Assembly: GCA_001544595.2 (NCBI GenBank)
Contig: FCOH02000012.1
Location: 1 to 64,000 of the forward strand
Direction: 5' to 3'
DNA length: 64,000 bases
Source of the DNA: Caballeronia peredens
GTDB taxonomy: Bacteria; Pseudomonadota; Gammaproteobacteria; Burkholderiales; Burkholderiaceae
Shown: positions 7,403 to 16,406 of the stretch, piece by piece
Numbering within the stretch: position 1 is the first letter of the stretch
How the letters are laid out: each line of letters begins with the position of its first letter
The notes under the pieces: generated by a model
The model's input: the letters and a program-made list of their open reading frames with translations, nothing else
Databases searched by the model: none
Told to the model about the DNA's origin: nothing
Position numbers and translations under genes: made by a program

Positions 7403-8263
7403 TCACTCGCCGTCCCATTCGCCGCGCAGGTCGCTGTTCTCCAGAAGCTGTAGCAAGGTTTCGGCCGGACGGCCCGGATGCTTCGAGCCGAACGCAATGA
7501 ACTCCACTTCCGGCAACTCGGGCAACTCCGCGCGGTTCACGGGCGGCGCCAGCCCGCGCGCTGCCAGAAAATGCGAACGGACGGTCAGTCCGAGGCCGCC
7601 GCGCGCCGCCGCGATGCAGCCCGCGTGACTGCTGCTCGTGCAGACCATTTGCCAGCTTGCGCCGGTCGTCGCGAGCGAATCGAGCACGACGCCGCGCGTG
7701 ACGCTCGGCTCCGCGACCAGGATCAGCGGCAGCGGCTGGCTCGTATCGACGAGCGTGCCGGGCTTCGCGAGCCATTCGAGCCGCCCGGAAAACAGCCGCG
7801 TGCCGCGCGCGTCGCCCAGACGCCGCTTGCCGACCGCGAGATCGAGCTCGCCCGCATCGACCATCTGATAGAGCCGTCCCGTCATGCCGATGGTGATTTC
7901 CAGTTCCACATCCGGATGCGTGTCGCGAAACGCCGCGAGCACGCTCGGCAGCGGCCCGAGCGCGAGATCGTCCGACGAACCGAGCCGCACGCGCCCGCGC
8001 AGTCGCGGCGAGCTGAACTGCGACTGCGCGTGCGCCATCGCATCGAGAATGACGCGGGCGTGTACTAGCATGGCCTCGCCGTCGGCGGTGAGCGCGAGCG
8101 AATGCGTGTCGCGCACGAATAGCCGCCGCCCGACGCTCTCTTCCAGCCGGCGGATATGCTCGGACACGCTCGATTGCCTGAGCCCGAGTTGCCGTCCGGC
8201 GTCGGTAAAGCTGTGCGACGCGGCCACCGTCGCAAACGTGTTCAGCCAGACTGGATTCAGCAT
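7403..8263 (-). CDS. LysR-family transcriptional regulator
   Basis: A 286-residue LysR-type regulator. The winged helix-turn-helix covers about 4-62 (TFATVAASHSFTDAGRQLGL, then SSVSEHIRRLEESVG) and is followed by the linker helix and a periplasmic-binding-protein-like effector domain (about 88-280). The ATG at 8263 gives the canonical LysR N-terminus MLNPVWLNTF. An in-frame opening further upstream crosses the promoter and is not coding. The gene is divergent from the MdtD-type exporter at 8445, the usual arrangement in which a LysR protein controls its neighbour. That target assignment is inference. The effector is unknown. Confidence 0.93.
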   Translation of the reverse strand: MLNPVWLNTFATVAASHSFTDAGRQLGLRQSSVSEHIRRLEESVGRRLFVRDTHSLALTADGEAMLVHARVILDAMAHAQSQFSSPRLRGRVRLGSSDDLALGPLPSVLAAFRDTHPDVELEITIGMTGRLYQMVDAGELDLAVGKRRLGDARGTRLFSGRLEWLAKPGTLVDTSQPLPLILVAEPSVTRGVVLDSLATTGASWQMVCTSSSHAGCIAAARGGLGLTVRSHFLAARGLAPPVNRAELPELPEVEFIAFGSKHPGRPAETLLQLLENSDLRGEWDGE

Positions 8264-8444
8264 GCGACATTGTGATCGCCAAACACGATGACAGTCAATG
8301 CGGTTAGCGGTCTTCCCGATGACCCTGCGAGACACTAAACTTTCATGATTCGCGTGGGAAATCGGTTTCGAGCCGGGTTCGAGCCGGTTTCGAGCGACTT
8401 CCATCAGGCTTTCGATCACGCGTGGCTCCAGGCAAAACCTTTTC
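8264..8444. promoter_or_regulatory. Divergent LysR/mdtD promoter region with inverted repeat
   Basis: The 181 bp between the two divergent starts contain ATTGTG (8269-8274) and CACGAT (8284-8289), an imperfect inverted repeat (5/6) with a 9-nt spacer immediately upstream of the LysR start. It is a weak candidate for a LysR half-site pair. Confidence 0.25.
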
Positions 8445-9830
8445 ATGACCAGACAGTCCTCGCACACGGCGCTTCTTTGGATCGTCGCCGTGGGCTTTTT
8501 CATGCAGGCGCTCGACACGACCATCGTCAACACGGCGCTGCCGTCCATCGCGCGGAGTCTGCATGCCGCGCCGCTCGGCATGCAGTCGATCGTCGTCGCC
8601 TACACGCTCACGATGGCGCTGCTCACGCCGGCGTCCGGCTGGCTCGCGGACCGCTTCGGCACGCGCCGCGTCTATGCCGTGGCGATTTCGCTGTTCGTGA
8701 TCGGCTCGCTCGCCTGCGCGAGCGCGCATACGCTGAACCAGCTCGTGCTGGCGCGCGTGCTGCAGGGCGTCGGCGGCTCGATGCTGCTGCCGATCGGACG
8801 ACTTGCCGTGCTGCGCGCCGTCTCCGGCGAAGCGTATGTCTCGGCGCTCGCGATGATTTCCGTCGCCGGACAGGTGGGCCCGATTCTCGGCCCGACGCTC
8901 GGCGGCTGGTTCGTCGAATCGTTCTCGTGGCACTGGATCTTCCTGATCAACGTGCCGATCGGCGCGCTCGGCATCTACGCCGTGCAGCGCTTCCTGCCGA
9001 GCGACACGGTACACGACGCCCCACCCTTCGATTTCGTCGGCTGCGGCCTCTTGTCGATGTGCATGGTGTCCTTCTCGCTCGCCCTCGATTCTCCCGTCGA
9101 GACGCATCGCGGCGCGGTGTCGGCGGCGCTGTTCGCGCTCGCCGCGGTGTCGGCGTTCGCGTATGTCCCCTACGCGCGGCGCAAGCGCAATCCGCTCTTT
9201 CATCTCGGGCTGTTCAGCGAGCCGAACTTCAGCGTCGGGCTGATCGGCAATCTGCTCTGCCGCGTCGGTTCGAGCGCGGTGCCGTTCCTGCTGCCGCTCC
9301 TGATGCAGCTCGAACTTGGCTACAGCCCGCTGCATTCCGGCCTGATGATGCTGCCCATCGCGATTGCCGGCACGCTCAGCAAGCGCTGGATCGCGCAACT
9401 GGTGAAGCACTACGGCTACGACATGTTCCTGCTGGTGAACACGGCGCTCGTGGGGGCGTCGATCGTCGCGTTCGCGGCGTTTTCGCCGTCGCTGCCGTTG
9501 GCGGTCGAAATCGCGATTCTCGTCGTATTCGGGGCATCCAACTCGATGCAGTTCGCCGCCATGAACAGCGTCACGCTCAAAGGCCTGTCGATCAAGGACG
9601 CGGGCAGCGGCAACAGCCTTTTCTCGATGGTGCAGATGCTCGCGATCGGCCTGGGCGTGTCGATCGGCGGCTCGCTCGTGCAGGTGTTCCAGGGGCCGTT
9701 CTCGACCGCGACCGGCTTCAGGCTCAGCTTCGTGTGCATGGGCGTGGTGACGCTCCTGTCGGGCATCGTGTTCCGCCGGCTCGATCCCGGGCCGCAGGCC
9801 GCCGTGCCGGTCCGCGCGGGCACGTCCTAG
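8445..9830 (+). CDS. mdtD: MFS exporter of the DHA2 (14-TM) drug family, MdtD-like
   Basis: A 461-residue polytopic membrane protein. The opening segment (WIVAVGFFMQALDTTIVNTA) is nearly identical in pattern to E. coli MdtD and contains the DHA2 motif LDTTIVNTALP. The loop 2-3 motif A-like sequence GWLADRFGTRRVY and the motif C region GPILGPTLGGW are present. Such proteins use the proton gradient to export drugs or metabolites, and MdtD has also been linked to citrate/iron export in E. coli. The gene is divergent from a LysR regulator and is followed by an aldo/keto reductase 93 bp downstream. Confidence 0.88.
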   Translation: MTRQSSHTALLWIVAVGFFMQALDTTIVNTALPSIARSLHAAPLGMQSIVVAYTLTMALLTPASGWLADRFGTRRVYAVAISLFVIGSLACASAHTLNQLVLARVLQGVGGSMLLPIGRLAVLRAVSGEAYVSALAMISVAGQVGPILGPTLGGWFVESFSWHWIFLINVPIGALGIYAVQRFLPSDTVHDAPPFDFVGCGLLSMCMVSFSLALDSPVETHRGAVSAALFALAAVSAFAYVPYARRKRNPLFHLGLFSEPNFSVGLIGNLLCRVGSSAVPFLLPLLMQLELGYSPLHSGLMMLPIAIAGTLSKRWIAQLVKHYGYDMFLLVNTALVGASIVAFAAFSPSLPLAVEIAILVVFGASNSMQFAAMNSVTLKGLSIKDAGSGNSLFSMVQMLAIGLGVSIGGSLVQVFQGPFSTATGFRLSFVCMGVVTLLSGIVFRRLDPGPQAAVPVRAGTS

Positions 9831-9923
9831 CCGTTGGGGCTATCCTGTCCGTCCCGTCGGTTCGAGCGCATCGAATTCGAATGCAGTGGTTTCCACTCGG
9901 TCTCTTTCTTCTGGAGCGCAACT

Positions 9924-10919
9924 GTGCAATACGGCAAATTCGGCAATACCGGTCTCACCGTTTCGCGTCTCACGCTCGGCACGATGACCTTCGGCCTGCA
10001 GACCGAGGAAGACGTGTCGCGCAGCATCATGGACCGCGCGGCGGACGCGGGCGTCAATTTCATCGATACGGCGAACGTGTATCCGCTCGGCAGCGGCCAC
10101 GATCTGGCCGGCCGTACCGAAGAGATCGTCGGGCGCTGGCTCAAGGGCCGGCGCGACCAATTCATCCTCGCGACCAAGGCCGTGCACGAAATGGGACCGC
10201 TCGCGTGGAACAAGGGCGCGTCGCGCAAGCATCTGCTCGATGCGATCGACGCGTCGCTCAAGCGCCTGAACACCGATTACGTCGATCTGTATCAGCTCCA
10301 CAACGACGACCACGACACGCCGCTCGACGAAATGGTCGAAGCGCTCGACATCATCGTGAAGCAAGGCAAGGCGCGTTATATCGGCGTGTCGAATTTTCTG
10401 GCGTACCGCCTGGCGCGCGCGCTCGGCCGCTCGGACGTGCTGCGCGCGGCGCGCTTCGTTTCGGTGCAGCCGCGCTATAACTTGCTGTTCCGTCAGATCG
10501 AGCGCGAATTGCTGCCGCTCGCGACCGAAGAAGGTCTCGCCGTGATTCCGTACAACCCGCTCGCCGGCGGCTTGCTGACCGGCAAGCACAGCTACGGTGC
10601 GGGTCCGGGCGAAGGCCGTTTCACCAGCGCGGTCGGCAAGGCCGGCGCGATGTACACGCAGCGCTACTGGCACGAGCGCGAGTTTCACACGATCGAGGAA
10701 ATCAACCGGATCGTCGCGCCGACGGGACGCTCGCTTGCGAGCACGGCGCTCGCGTGGGTGCTGGCGAATCCGGCGGTGACCTCGGCGATCATCGGCGCCA
10801 GCAGGCCCGATCAGTTGAACGAGACGCTTGCGGCAGTCGATCAGCCGATCGATCCGGAAATCAAGGCGAAGCTCGACGAGGCGACGGTCGAATATCGTTT
10901 CGGCGACGCGCTGCGCTGA
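9924..10919 (+). CDS. Aldo/keto reductase
   Basis: A 331-residue NADPH-dependent oxidoreductase with the AKR barrel. The catalytic tetrad is visible: Asp and Tyr in FIDTANVYPLG, Lys in FILATKAVHE, and His in DLYQLHND. Cofactor-binding segments appear near the C-terminus (IIGASRPDQL). It resembles the YajO/Tas-like group of AKRs acting on small aldehydes or ketones. The start is a GTG at 9924 preceded by CTGGAGCGCA (GGAG, 7-nt spacer). The longer in-frame opening to 9834 lacks this and adds a non-AKR N-terminus. The gene converges with rarD. Confidence 0.92.
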   Translation: MQYGKFGNTGLTVSRLTLGTMTFGLQTEEDVSRSIMDRAADAGVNFIDTANVYPLGSGHDLAGRTEEIVGRWLKGRRDQFILATKAVHEMGPLAWNKGASRKHLLDAIDASLKRLNTDYVDLYQLHNDDHDTPLDEMVEALDIIVKQGKARYIGVSNFLAYRLARALGRSDVLRAARFVSVQPRYNLLFRQIERELLPLATEEGLAVIPYNPLAGGLLTGKHSYGAGPGEGRFTSAVGKAGAMYTQRYWHEREFHTIEEINRIVAPTGRSLASTALAWVLANPAVTSAIIGASRPDQLNETLAAVDQPIDPEIKAKLDEATVEYRFGDALR

Positions 10920-10941
10920 ACGCGGCGCGCCCCGCCGGCGC

Positions 10942-11817
10942 CTACGCGCGGGCCGCGCGCGCCCGGTAGACGCCTTCGAGCGAATACAGCGCGAGCGCGG
11001 CCCAGATGGCGCCATAGCCGATCAGCTGGTCGTGGCCGAAGTATTCCTGATAGATCACGACGCCGATCAGCAATTGCAGCGTCGGCGTGATGTACTGAAT
11101 GAGCCCGAGCATCGACAGCGGAATGCGTCGCGCGCCCGCCGCGAAAAGCAGCAGCGGCACGGCGGTCACAGGCCCCGCCGCTGCAAGCAGCAGCTTCACG
11201 CCGAGCGAGGCGTGGGTGAAACCGCTGCCGCCGTGCGTGTTCAGGAACAGCAAAAACAGCAGCGCGACGGGGCACAGCAGCATGGTTTCGAGCGTCAGTC
11301 CTTCGAGCGCCCCGAGCGACGCCGTCTTGCGCAGGAGCCCGTAGCCGCCGAAAGTCAGCGCCAGCGCGAGGCTGATCCACGGCGGCGCGCCGTTCGCCCA
11401 CGTGAGCCACGCGACGCCGAGCGCGGCGACGGTCACCGCGATCCACTGCACCGGCCGCAGACGCTCGTGCAGGAAAGCCATGCCGAACAGCACGTTGACG
11501 AGCGGGTTGATGAAGTAGCCGAGGCTCGCCTCGACGATGCGCCCGTCGTTCACCGCCCAGATATAGATGCCCCAGTTGGCCGAAAGCAGCACGGCGCTCG
11601 CCGCGAAGCGCGCGAGCAGACGCCGGTCGCGCAATACGGGCCCGAGCCACTTCCACTGCAGGCGCACGGTCAGCACGATCAGCAGAAAAAGCATCGACCA
11701 CGCCATACGATGCGCGAGCATCTCGATCGCGCCGATCGAATGCAGGGCCTTGAAGTAAATCGGGAAAAGGCCCCAGATGGCAAAGGCCGCGAATGCGTAG
11801 ACGACGCCTGGATTCAT
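10942..11817 (-). CDS. rarD: RarD-type EamA/DMT permease
   Basis: A 291-residue membrane protein of the drug/metabolite transporter superfamily with about ten transmembrane helices. The N-terminus MNPGVVYAFAAFAIWGLFPI, the segment SANWGIYIWAVNDGRIVEAS and the C-terminal IQYITPTLQLLIGV are characteristic of RarD. The substrate is not established for the family. The ATG at 11817 was chosen because upstream in-frame sequence is hydrophilic and extends into the intergenic region. The gene is divergent from the AI-2E family gene at 12094. Confidence 0.93.
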   Translation of the reverse strand: MNPGVVYAFAAFAIWGLFPIYFKALHSIGAIEMLAHRMAWSMLFLLIVLTVRLQWKWLGPVLRDRRLLARFAASAVLLSANWGIYIWAVNDGRIVEASLGYFINPLVNVLFGMAFLHERLRPVQWIAVTVAALGVAWLTWANGAPPWISLALALTFGGYGLLRKTASLGALEGLTLETMLLCPVALLFLLFLNTHGGSGFTHASLGVKLLLAAAGPVTAVPLLLFAAGARRIPLSMLGLIQYITPTLQLLIGVVIYQEYFGHDQLIGYGAIWAALALYSLEGVYRARAARA

Positions 11818-12093
11818 TGTTCGATGCGTTGCGCGGTGCCGCCATCCGCACTGGAAAGCGTTCCGCAAGGATTGGAAGCCGGATTTTAGTCGACGGTCCG
11901 CGTCGGCTCCAGCGACAGTCACACGCTATTGCGCACTGTATGCGTACTGTTTTGCGAACCCCGGGACGATTTCTTGCTCGAACCCTGAGCGCAAAACCCC
12001 GCCGACGCCCGCCGGAGCAGCCCGAGGGCCGTGATAGCATGCCCCGGCCTCCCGATTGACGTCAGCGATCCCGTTCCGCCCTCTTCCTCGCTA
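11818..12093. promoter_or_regulatory. Divergent rarD / AI-2E region with 11-bp direct repeat
   Basis: The 276-bp gap contains the 16-mer CGCTATTGCGCACTGT (11924-11939), a 15/16 match to the element at 2416-2431. It also holds a direct repeat with 11-bp period, TGCGCACTGTA (11930-11940) and TGCGTACTGTT (11941-11951). It may be a binding site shared with the lipoprotein promoter region. No -35/-10 pair is convincing. Confidence 0.3.
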
Positions 12094-13149
12094 ATGAACA
12101 ACCATACCGTCCATCAGAGCTTTTTCCATATCCTGCTGTTCGTCGTGACGCTCGCGCTCGCGTGGGTGTTGCTGCCGTTCTTCGGGGCGATCTTCTGGGG
12201 CGCGATCCTCGCCATCCTGTTTCAGCCGATGCAGCGCTATCTCGCCGTACGTTTCGGCAAGCGCCGCAATCTCGCCGCGCTGACGACGCTCGGCGCGGCG
12301 ATTCTCATCGTCATCATTCCGCTCGCCATCGTCGCGGTGACGCTCGTGCAGGAAATCGCGCTCGTCTACGCGCGCATCAAGAGCGGCGATCTGAACTTCG
12401 GACTTTACTTCCAGCATGTGCTGCATGCGTTGCCCGTGTCGGTCCAGCAACTGCTCGGGCGCTACGGCCTCGACGACATTCCGGGCGTGCAGCGCCGCCT
12501 GATGGAAGGCGCCACGCAGATCAGCCAGTTCGCGGCGGCGCAGGCGCTGTCGATCGGCCAGAACACGTTTCAGTTCGTCGTGAGCTTCGGCGTGATGCTC
12601 TATCTCGTGTTTTTCTTGCTGCGCGACGGCGGCGAGATCGGCCGGCGCATCCGCCGCGCGATTCCGCTCGATCCCGAACCGAAGCAGCATCTGATCGCGA
12701 AGTTCACCACGGTCGTGCGCGCGACCGTCAAGGGGAACATCGCGGTCGCGGCCGTGCAGGGATTGCTCGGCGGACTGATTTTCTGGGTTCTCGGCATCAG
12801 CGGTTCGCTGCTCTGGGGCGTGCTGATGGCGTTCCTGTCGCTGCTGCCGGCGGTCGGCGCGGCCATTGTCTGGGCGCCCGCCGCAATCTACTTCTTCATG
12901 ACGGGACAGATTCTCAAAGGGCTGATTCTCGTCGTGTTCTGCGTCGTCGTGATCGGGCTCGTGGATAACGTGCTGCGCCCGATTCTCGTCGGCAAGGACA
13001 CGAAGATGCCCGACTGGGTCGTGCTCATCTCGACGCTCGGCGGCATGGCGCTCTTCGGCATCAACGGCTTCGTGATCGGGCCGCTGGTTGCCGCGCTGTT
13101 CATGGCGAGCTGGGATCTGTTCTCGCAGGACGAGGCCGCGAAACAGTAA
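12094..13149 (+). CDS. AI-2E family transporter (PerM/TqsA-like)
   Basis: A 351-residue inner-membrane protein of the AI-2 exporter (UPF0118/PerM) family. It has an N-terminal hydrophobic pair, a central amphipathic region (YFQHVLHALPVSVQQLLGRYG) and a cluster of C-terminal membrane helices with the conserved segment VDNVLRPILVGKDTKMPDWV. Members export autoinducer-2 or act as Na+/H+ antiporters or general permeases. The specific substrate cannot be read from sequence. The ATG at 12094 starts MNNHTVHQSF. A further upstream frame lacks a ribosome site. A hairpin terminator follows directly. Confidence 0.9.
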   Translation: MNNHTVHQSFFHILLFVVTLALAWVLLPFFGAIFWGAILAILFQPMQRYLAVRFGKRRNLAALTTLGAAILIVIIPLAIVAVTLVQEIALVYARIKSGDLNFGLYFQHVLHALPVSVQQLLGRYGLDDIPGVQRRLMEGATQISQFAAAQALSIGQNTFQFVVSFGVMLYLVFFLLRDGGEIGRRIRRAIPLDPEPKQHLIAKFTTVVRATVKGNIAVAAVQGLLGGLIFWVLGISGSLLWGVLMAFLSLLPAVGAAIVWAPAAIYFFMTGQILKGLILVVFCVVVIGLVDNVLRPILVGKDTKMPDWVVLISTLGGMALFGINGFVIGPLVAALFMASWDLFSQDEAAKQ

Positions 13150-13160
13150 GCGCCATGAAA

Positions 13161-13185
13161 AACCGGCTCTGAATCAGAGCCGGTT
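13161..13185. terminator. Bidirectional terminator between convergent genes
   Basis: An inverted repeat AACCGGCTCTGA (13161-13172) and TCAGAGCCGGTT (13174-13185) lies between the AI-2E gene stop and the convergent ycgB stop. It is preceded by GAAAA and followed by T residues, so it can act on both strands. Confidence 0.75.
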
Positions 13186-13211
13186 TAGCCGTTCGATTGG
13201 GCGCGCGCCGT

Positions 13212-14735
13212 TCAGCGCGAATTCGGCGCGACGTACTTGCACTCGAAGCGCTTCCTGACCGTGCCGTTTTCATCGACGCTTTCCAGATACACGTCGAACT
13301 GCCACAAGCGCGCCATGTGCTTGAGCACTTCGTCGCTGTCGTTCGACAGATGCCGGTTGTCGGTCATGAAGTGACGCAGCGTCAGACTGCGGTCGCCGCG
13401 TGTATTGACGGAATACACCTGAATGTTCGGCTCGCGGTGATGAATGTCGTACTGCCGCGACAACGCCTGACGCACATAGCGATAACCGCTGTCGTCGTGT
13501 ATGGCCGAGACTTCGAGCGCGTCGCGCATGTCGTCGTCGAGAATCGAGAAGAGACGCATCTCGCGAATCAGGTGCGGCGACAAGTACTGCGCGATGAAGC
13601 TCTCGTCCTTGAAGTTGCGCATGGCGTAATGCAGGGACTCGAGCCAGTCGCTGCCCGCGAGTTCCGGGAACCACTCGCGGTCTTCGTCCGTCGGGTTTTC
13701 GCAGATGCGGCGGATGTCGCTCATCATTGAAAAGCCGAGCGCGTACGGGTTGATGCCGCTGTAATACGGCTTCGTCACCGGCGGCTGATACACCACGTTC
13801 GAATGCGAATGCAGAAACTCCATCATGAAGCCGTCTTCGAGGCGGCCTTCGTTGTAGAGCGTATTGAGCAGCGTGTAGTGCCAGAACGTGGCCCAGCCTT
13901 CATTCATGACCTGCGTCTGACGCTGCGGATAAAAATATTGGCCGACCTTGCGCACGATGCGGATGACTTCCCGCTCCCACGGCTCCAGCAGCGGCGCGTT
14001 CTTTTCCGCGAAATACAGCAGGTTTTCCTGCGGCTCCGGCGGATAGCGGCTCTCGGTTTCCTCGGGCGACGTTTCCTTGCGGTTCGGCAGCGTGCGCCAC
14101 AATTCGTTGACCTGCGACTGCAGATACGCCTCGCGCTCGCGCCGCATTGCCGCTTCCTTCGCGAGCGACAGTTTCTGCGGCCGCTTGTAGCGGTCCACGC
14201 CGTAATTCATCAGCGCGTGGCACGAATCGAGCAGTTCCTCGACGCGATCCAGCCCGTAACGCTCCTCGCATTCCGCGATGTAGTTCTTCGCGTACACGAG
14301 GTAATCGATGATGGCGTGCGCGTCCGTCCACAGACGGAACAGATAATTGCCCTTGAAAAACGAGTTGTGCCCGTACGCCGCGTGCGCGATGACGAGCGCC
14401 TGCATCGTCATGGTGTTTTCTTCCATGAGATACGCGATGCAGGGATTCGAATTGATGACGATTTCGTACGCGAGGCCCATCTGCCCGCGCCGATAGCCTT
14501 TCTCGGTGGAGAGAAAATGCTTGCCGAACGACCAGTGCCGATAGTTCACCGGCATGCCGACCGAGGCATAGGCATCCATCATCTGCTCGGAGCTGATGAT
14601 CTCGAGCTGGATGGGGTAGACGTCGAGCCCGTAGCGATTCGCGACGCGCGAGATTTCCGCGTCGTATTCCTCGATCAGCTCGATGCTCCAATCCGACGGG
14701 AACGGAAGTGGTCGCCGCTTTTCTGCAACATTCAT
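13212..14735 (-). CDS. ycgB: SpoVR family protein (YcgB)
   Basis: A 507-residue cytoplasmic protein that matches the length of E. coli YcgB (about 510). It contains family-typical stretches such as YPIQLEIISSEQMMDAYAS, MPVNYRHWSFGKHF and MNEGWATFWHYTLLNTLYN. In Bacillus, SpoVR affects spore cortex formation. In non-sporulating proteobacteria the gene is kept next to yeaG and yeaH and the biochemical role is unknown. The start at 14735 has GGAAGG a few bases upstream, and the longer open frame extends into yeaH. It is the last gene of the yeaG-yeaH-ycgB set, 134 bp after yeaH. Confidence 0.95.
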   Translation of the reverse strand: MNVAEKRRPLPFPSDWSIELIEEYDAEISRVANRYGLDVYPIQLEIISSEQMMDAYASVGMPVNYRHWSFGKHFLSTEKGYRRGQMGLAYEIVINSNPCIAYLMEENTMTMQALVIAHAAYGHNSFFKGNYLFRLWTDAHAIIDYLVYAKNYIAECEERYGLDRVEELLDSCHALMNYGVDRYKRPQKLSLAKEAAMRREREAYLQSQVNELWRTLPNRKETSPEETESRYPPEPQENLLYFAEKNAPLLEPWEREVIRIVRKVGQYFYPQRQTQVMNEGWATFWHYTLLNTLYNEGRLEDGFMMEFLHSHSNVVYQPPVTKPYYSGINPYALGFSMMSDIRRICENPTDEDREWFPELAGSDWLESLHYAMRNFKDESFIAQYLSPHLIREMRLFSILDDDMRDALEVSAIHDDSGYRYVRQALSRQYDIHHREPNIQVYSVNTRGDRSLTLRHFMTDNRHLSNDSDEVLKHMARLWQFDVYLESVDENGTVRKRFECKYVAPNSR

Positions 14736-14869
14736 TCTGCCTTCCTCGTGCGCCTCGTGCTGCTCTGCGGACGCATTGCGTTGCCCTGCTTCGGGCCCGA
14801 GCCTGGAAGAAACACGATCGTCCGTGCCTTCCAGCTGATAACCCCGCGTCTCGTTATGCAAATGCCTCG

Positions 14870-16135
14870 TCATGCGGCCGCCTGTTGCTTCTCGAACAGT
14901 TCGCGGAACACCGGATAGATGTCCGCCGCCGAATCGACTTTCTTCATGGCCAGCTCGGGCGCGCCCATGGCAAGCTGAGCATACTCCAACCAGAGATTCT
15001 GCTCCTCTGGCGCAACTTGAATATAGGCAAAATACCGGACCTTCGGCAGGATGTCGTCGGCGAGAAGCTTGCGGCACTTCGGGGAATCATCGGTCCAGTT
15101 GTCGCCGTCCGATGCCTGAGCCCCGTAAATGTTCCATTCGGTCGGCGAATAACGCTCGTCCATGATCTTCTTCATGAGCTCGAGCGCGCTCGACACGACC
15201 GTACCGCCGCTTTCCGTCGAATGGAAGAAGGTGTCCTCGTCCACTTCCTCGGCGCGCGTATGGTGCCGGATGAACACGACCTCGATCTTCTCGTAGTTCC
15301 GCTGCAGGAACAGGTAAAGCAGGATGAAGAAGCGCTTCGACAGGTCCTTGCGCTGCTCGTCCATGGAGCCTGACACGTCCATCAGACAGAACATCACCGC
15401 TTTGCTCGACGGCGTCGGCTGCTTCACGCGGTTGATGTAGCGCAGGTCGAACGGATCGATGAACGGAATGCGCGTGATCCGTCCCTGCATGATGACGATG
15501 TCCGCTTCCAGCCGGGCGATTTCCTCGGGGTCGGCGTTGTCTTCCTTCAGTTCCTCGAGTTGCCGCTCCAGATCGCGCAATTGCGTGGCGAGCGGCCAGC
15601 CGAGCGCGATGCGCCGGCCGAGCGCGGAGCGCAGCGATCTCACCACGTCGATGTTGTTCGGCGTGCCTTCCGCCGCCCAGCCCGCGCGCACGTTTTTCCA
15701 CGTCGGCACGGCGAGCAGCTGGGTTTTGACGAGGCGCGGCAGTTCGAGGTCGTCGAAGAAGTACTGCATGAACTCTTCGCGCGACAGTTCGAAGACGAAG
15801 TCGTCCTGCCCTTCACCCTCGTTGCTGGCGCTCTTGCCGCCGCCGCCCGCGCCGCCCGGCGGCCGCGGAATCTTGTCGCCGCGAATGTAATCGGCGTTGC
15901 CCGGATGGACGTACTCGCGCTTGCCGCCCGGTCCGTGACGGAACGACGGTTCGGAGATGTCCTTCTTGGGAATGGTGATGCTCTGGGTGCTTTGAATGTC
16001 TTTGATGCTGCGATCGCGCACCGCGTCGGAAACCGCGCGGCGAATGTAACTCTTGACGCGTCGCAGAAAGCGTTCGCGGTTGGCGATGCTCTTGTTTTTG
16101 CCGGCTAACCTGCGGTCGATGATTTGGTGCAGCAC
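14870..16135 (-). CDS. yeaH: YeaH/YhbH family protein (DUF444, VWA-like)
   Basis: A 421-residue protein of the DUF444 family. The N-terminus (MLHQIIDRRLAGKNKSIANR) and the central Gly-rich GGAGGGGKSA segment are typical. The C-terminal half has a von Willebrand A-like fold with the metal-site motif FCLMDVSGSMDE and a later TESGGTVVSSALEL. Such MIDAS domains usually mediate Mg-dependent protein binding. In E. coli the yeaGH pair responds to starvation and nitrogen stress. Here it lies between the PrkA kinase (271 bp upstream) and ycgB. YeaH is a plausible partner or substrate adaptor of the kinase, which is inference. Confidence 0.95.
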   Translation of the reverse strand: MLHQIIDRRLAGKNKSIANRERFLRRVKSYIRRAVSDAVRDRSIKDIQSTQSITIPKKDISEPSFRHGPGGKREYVHPGNADYIRGDKIPRPPGGAGGGGKSASNEGEGQDDFVFELSREEFMQYFFDDLELPRLVKTQLLAVPTWKNVRAGWAAEGTPNNIDVVRSLRSALGRRIALGWPLATQLRDLERQLEELKEDNADPEEIARLEADIVIMQGRITRIPFIDPFDLRYINRVKQPTPSSKAVMFCLMDVSGSMDEQRKDLSKRFFILLYLFLQRNYEKIEVVFIRHHTRAEEVDEDTFFHSTESGGTVVSSALELMKKIMDERYSPTEWNIYGAQASDGDNWTDDSPKCRKLLADDILPKVRYFAYIQVAPEEQNLWLEYAQLAMGAPELAMKKVDSAADIYPVFRELFEKQQAAA

Positions 16136-16406
16136 ATCCAGTCTCCCGCGTTATTGGCGAGGGGGCGAGGCGCTGCGCGAAGCTTGAGGCCGCGTGCGGC
16201 CGGTTGTGCAGCGTCTCTGTCTCGCAAACTGTCCACTGTGCCGCACGGACGCAATGCGCGCGCCCGGACGACAGTGACATCTTAACTCCCGCGCTGCGCG
16301 GGACCGGAGTTGGCGAACAGCCTGCCCGTGCGCCCGCTCCGATCGACGGGCTTCGCGATGGCCGTCAAGCCGCTCGCGTCGCCCTCACGACATTACATCA
16401 CGACGA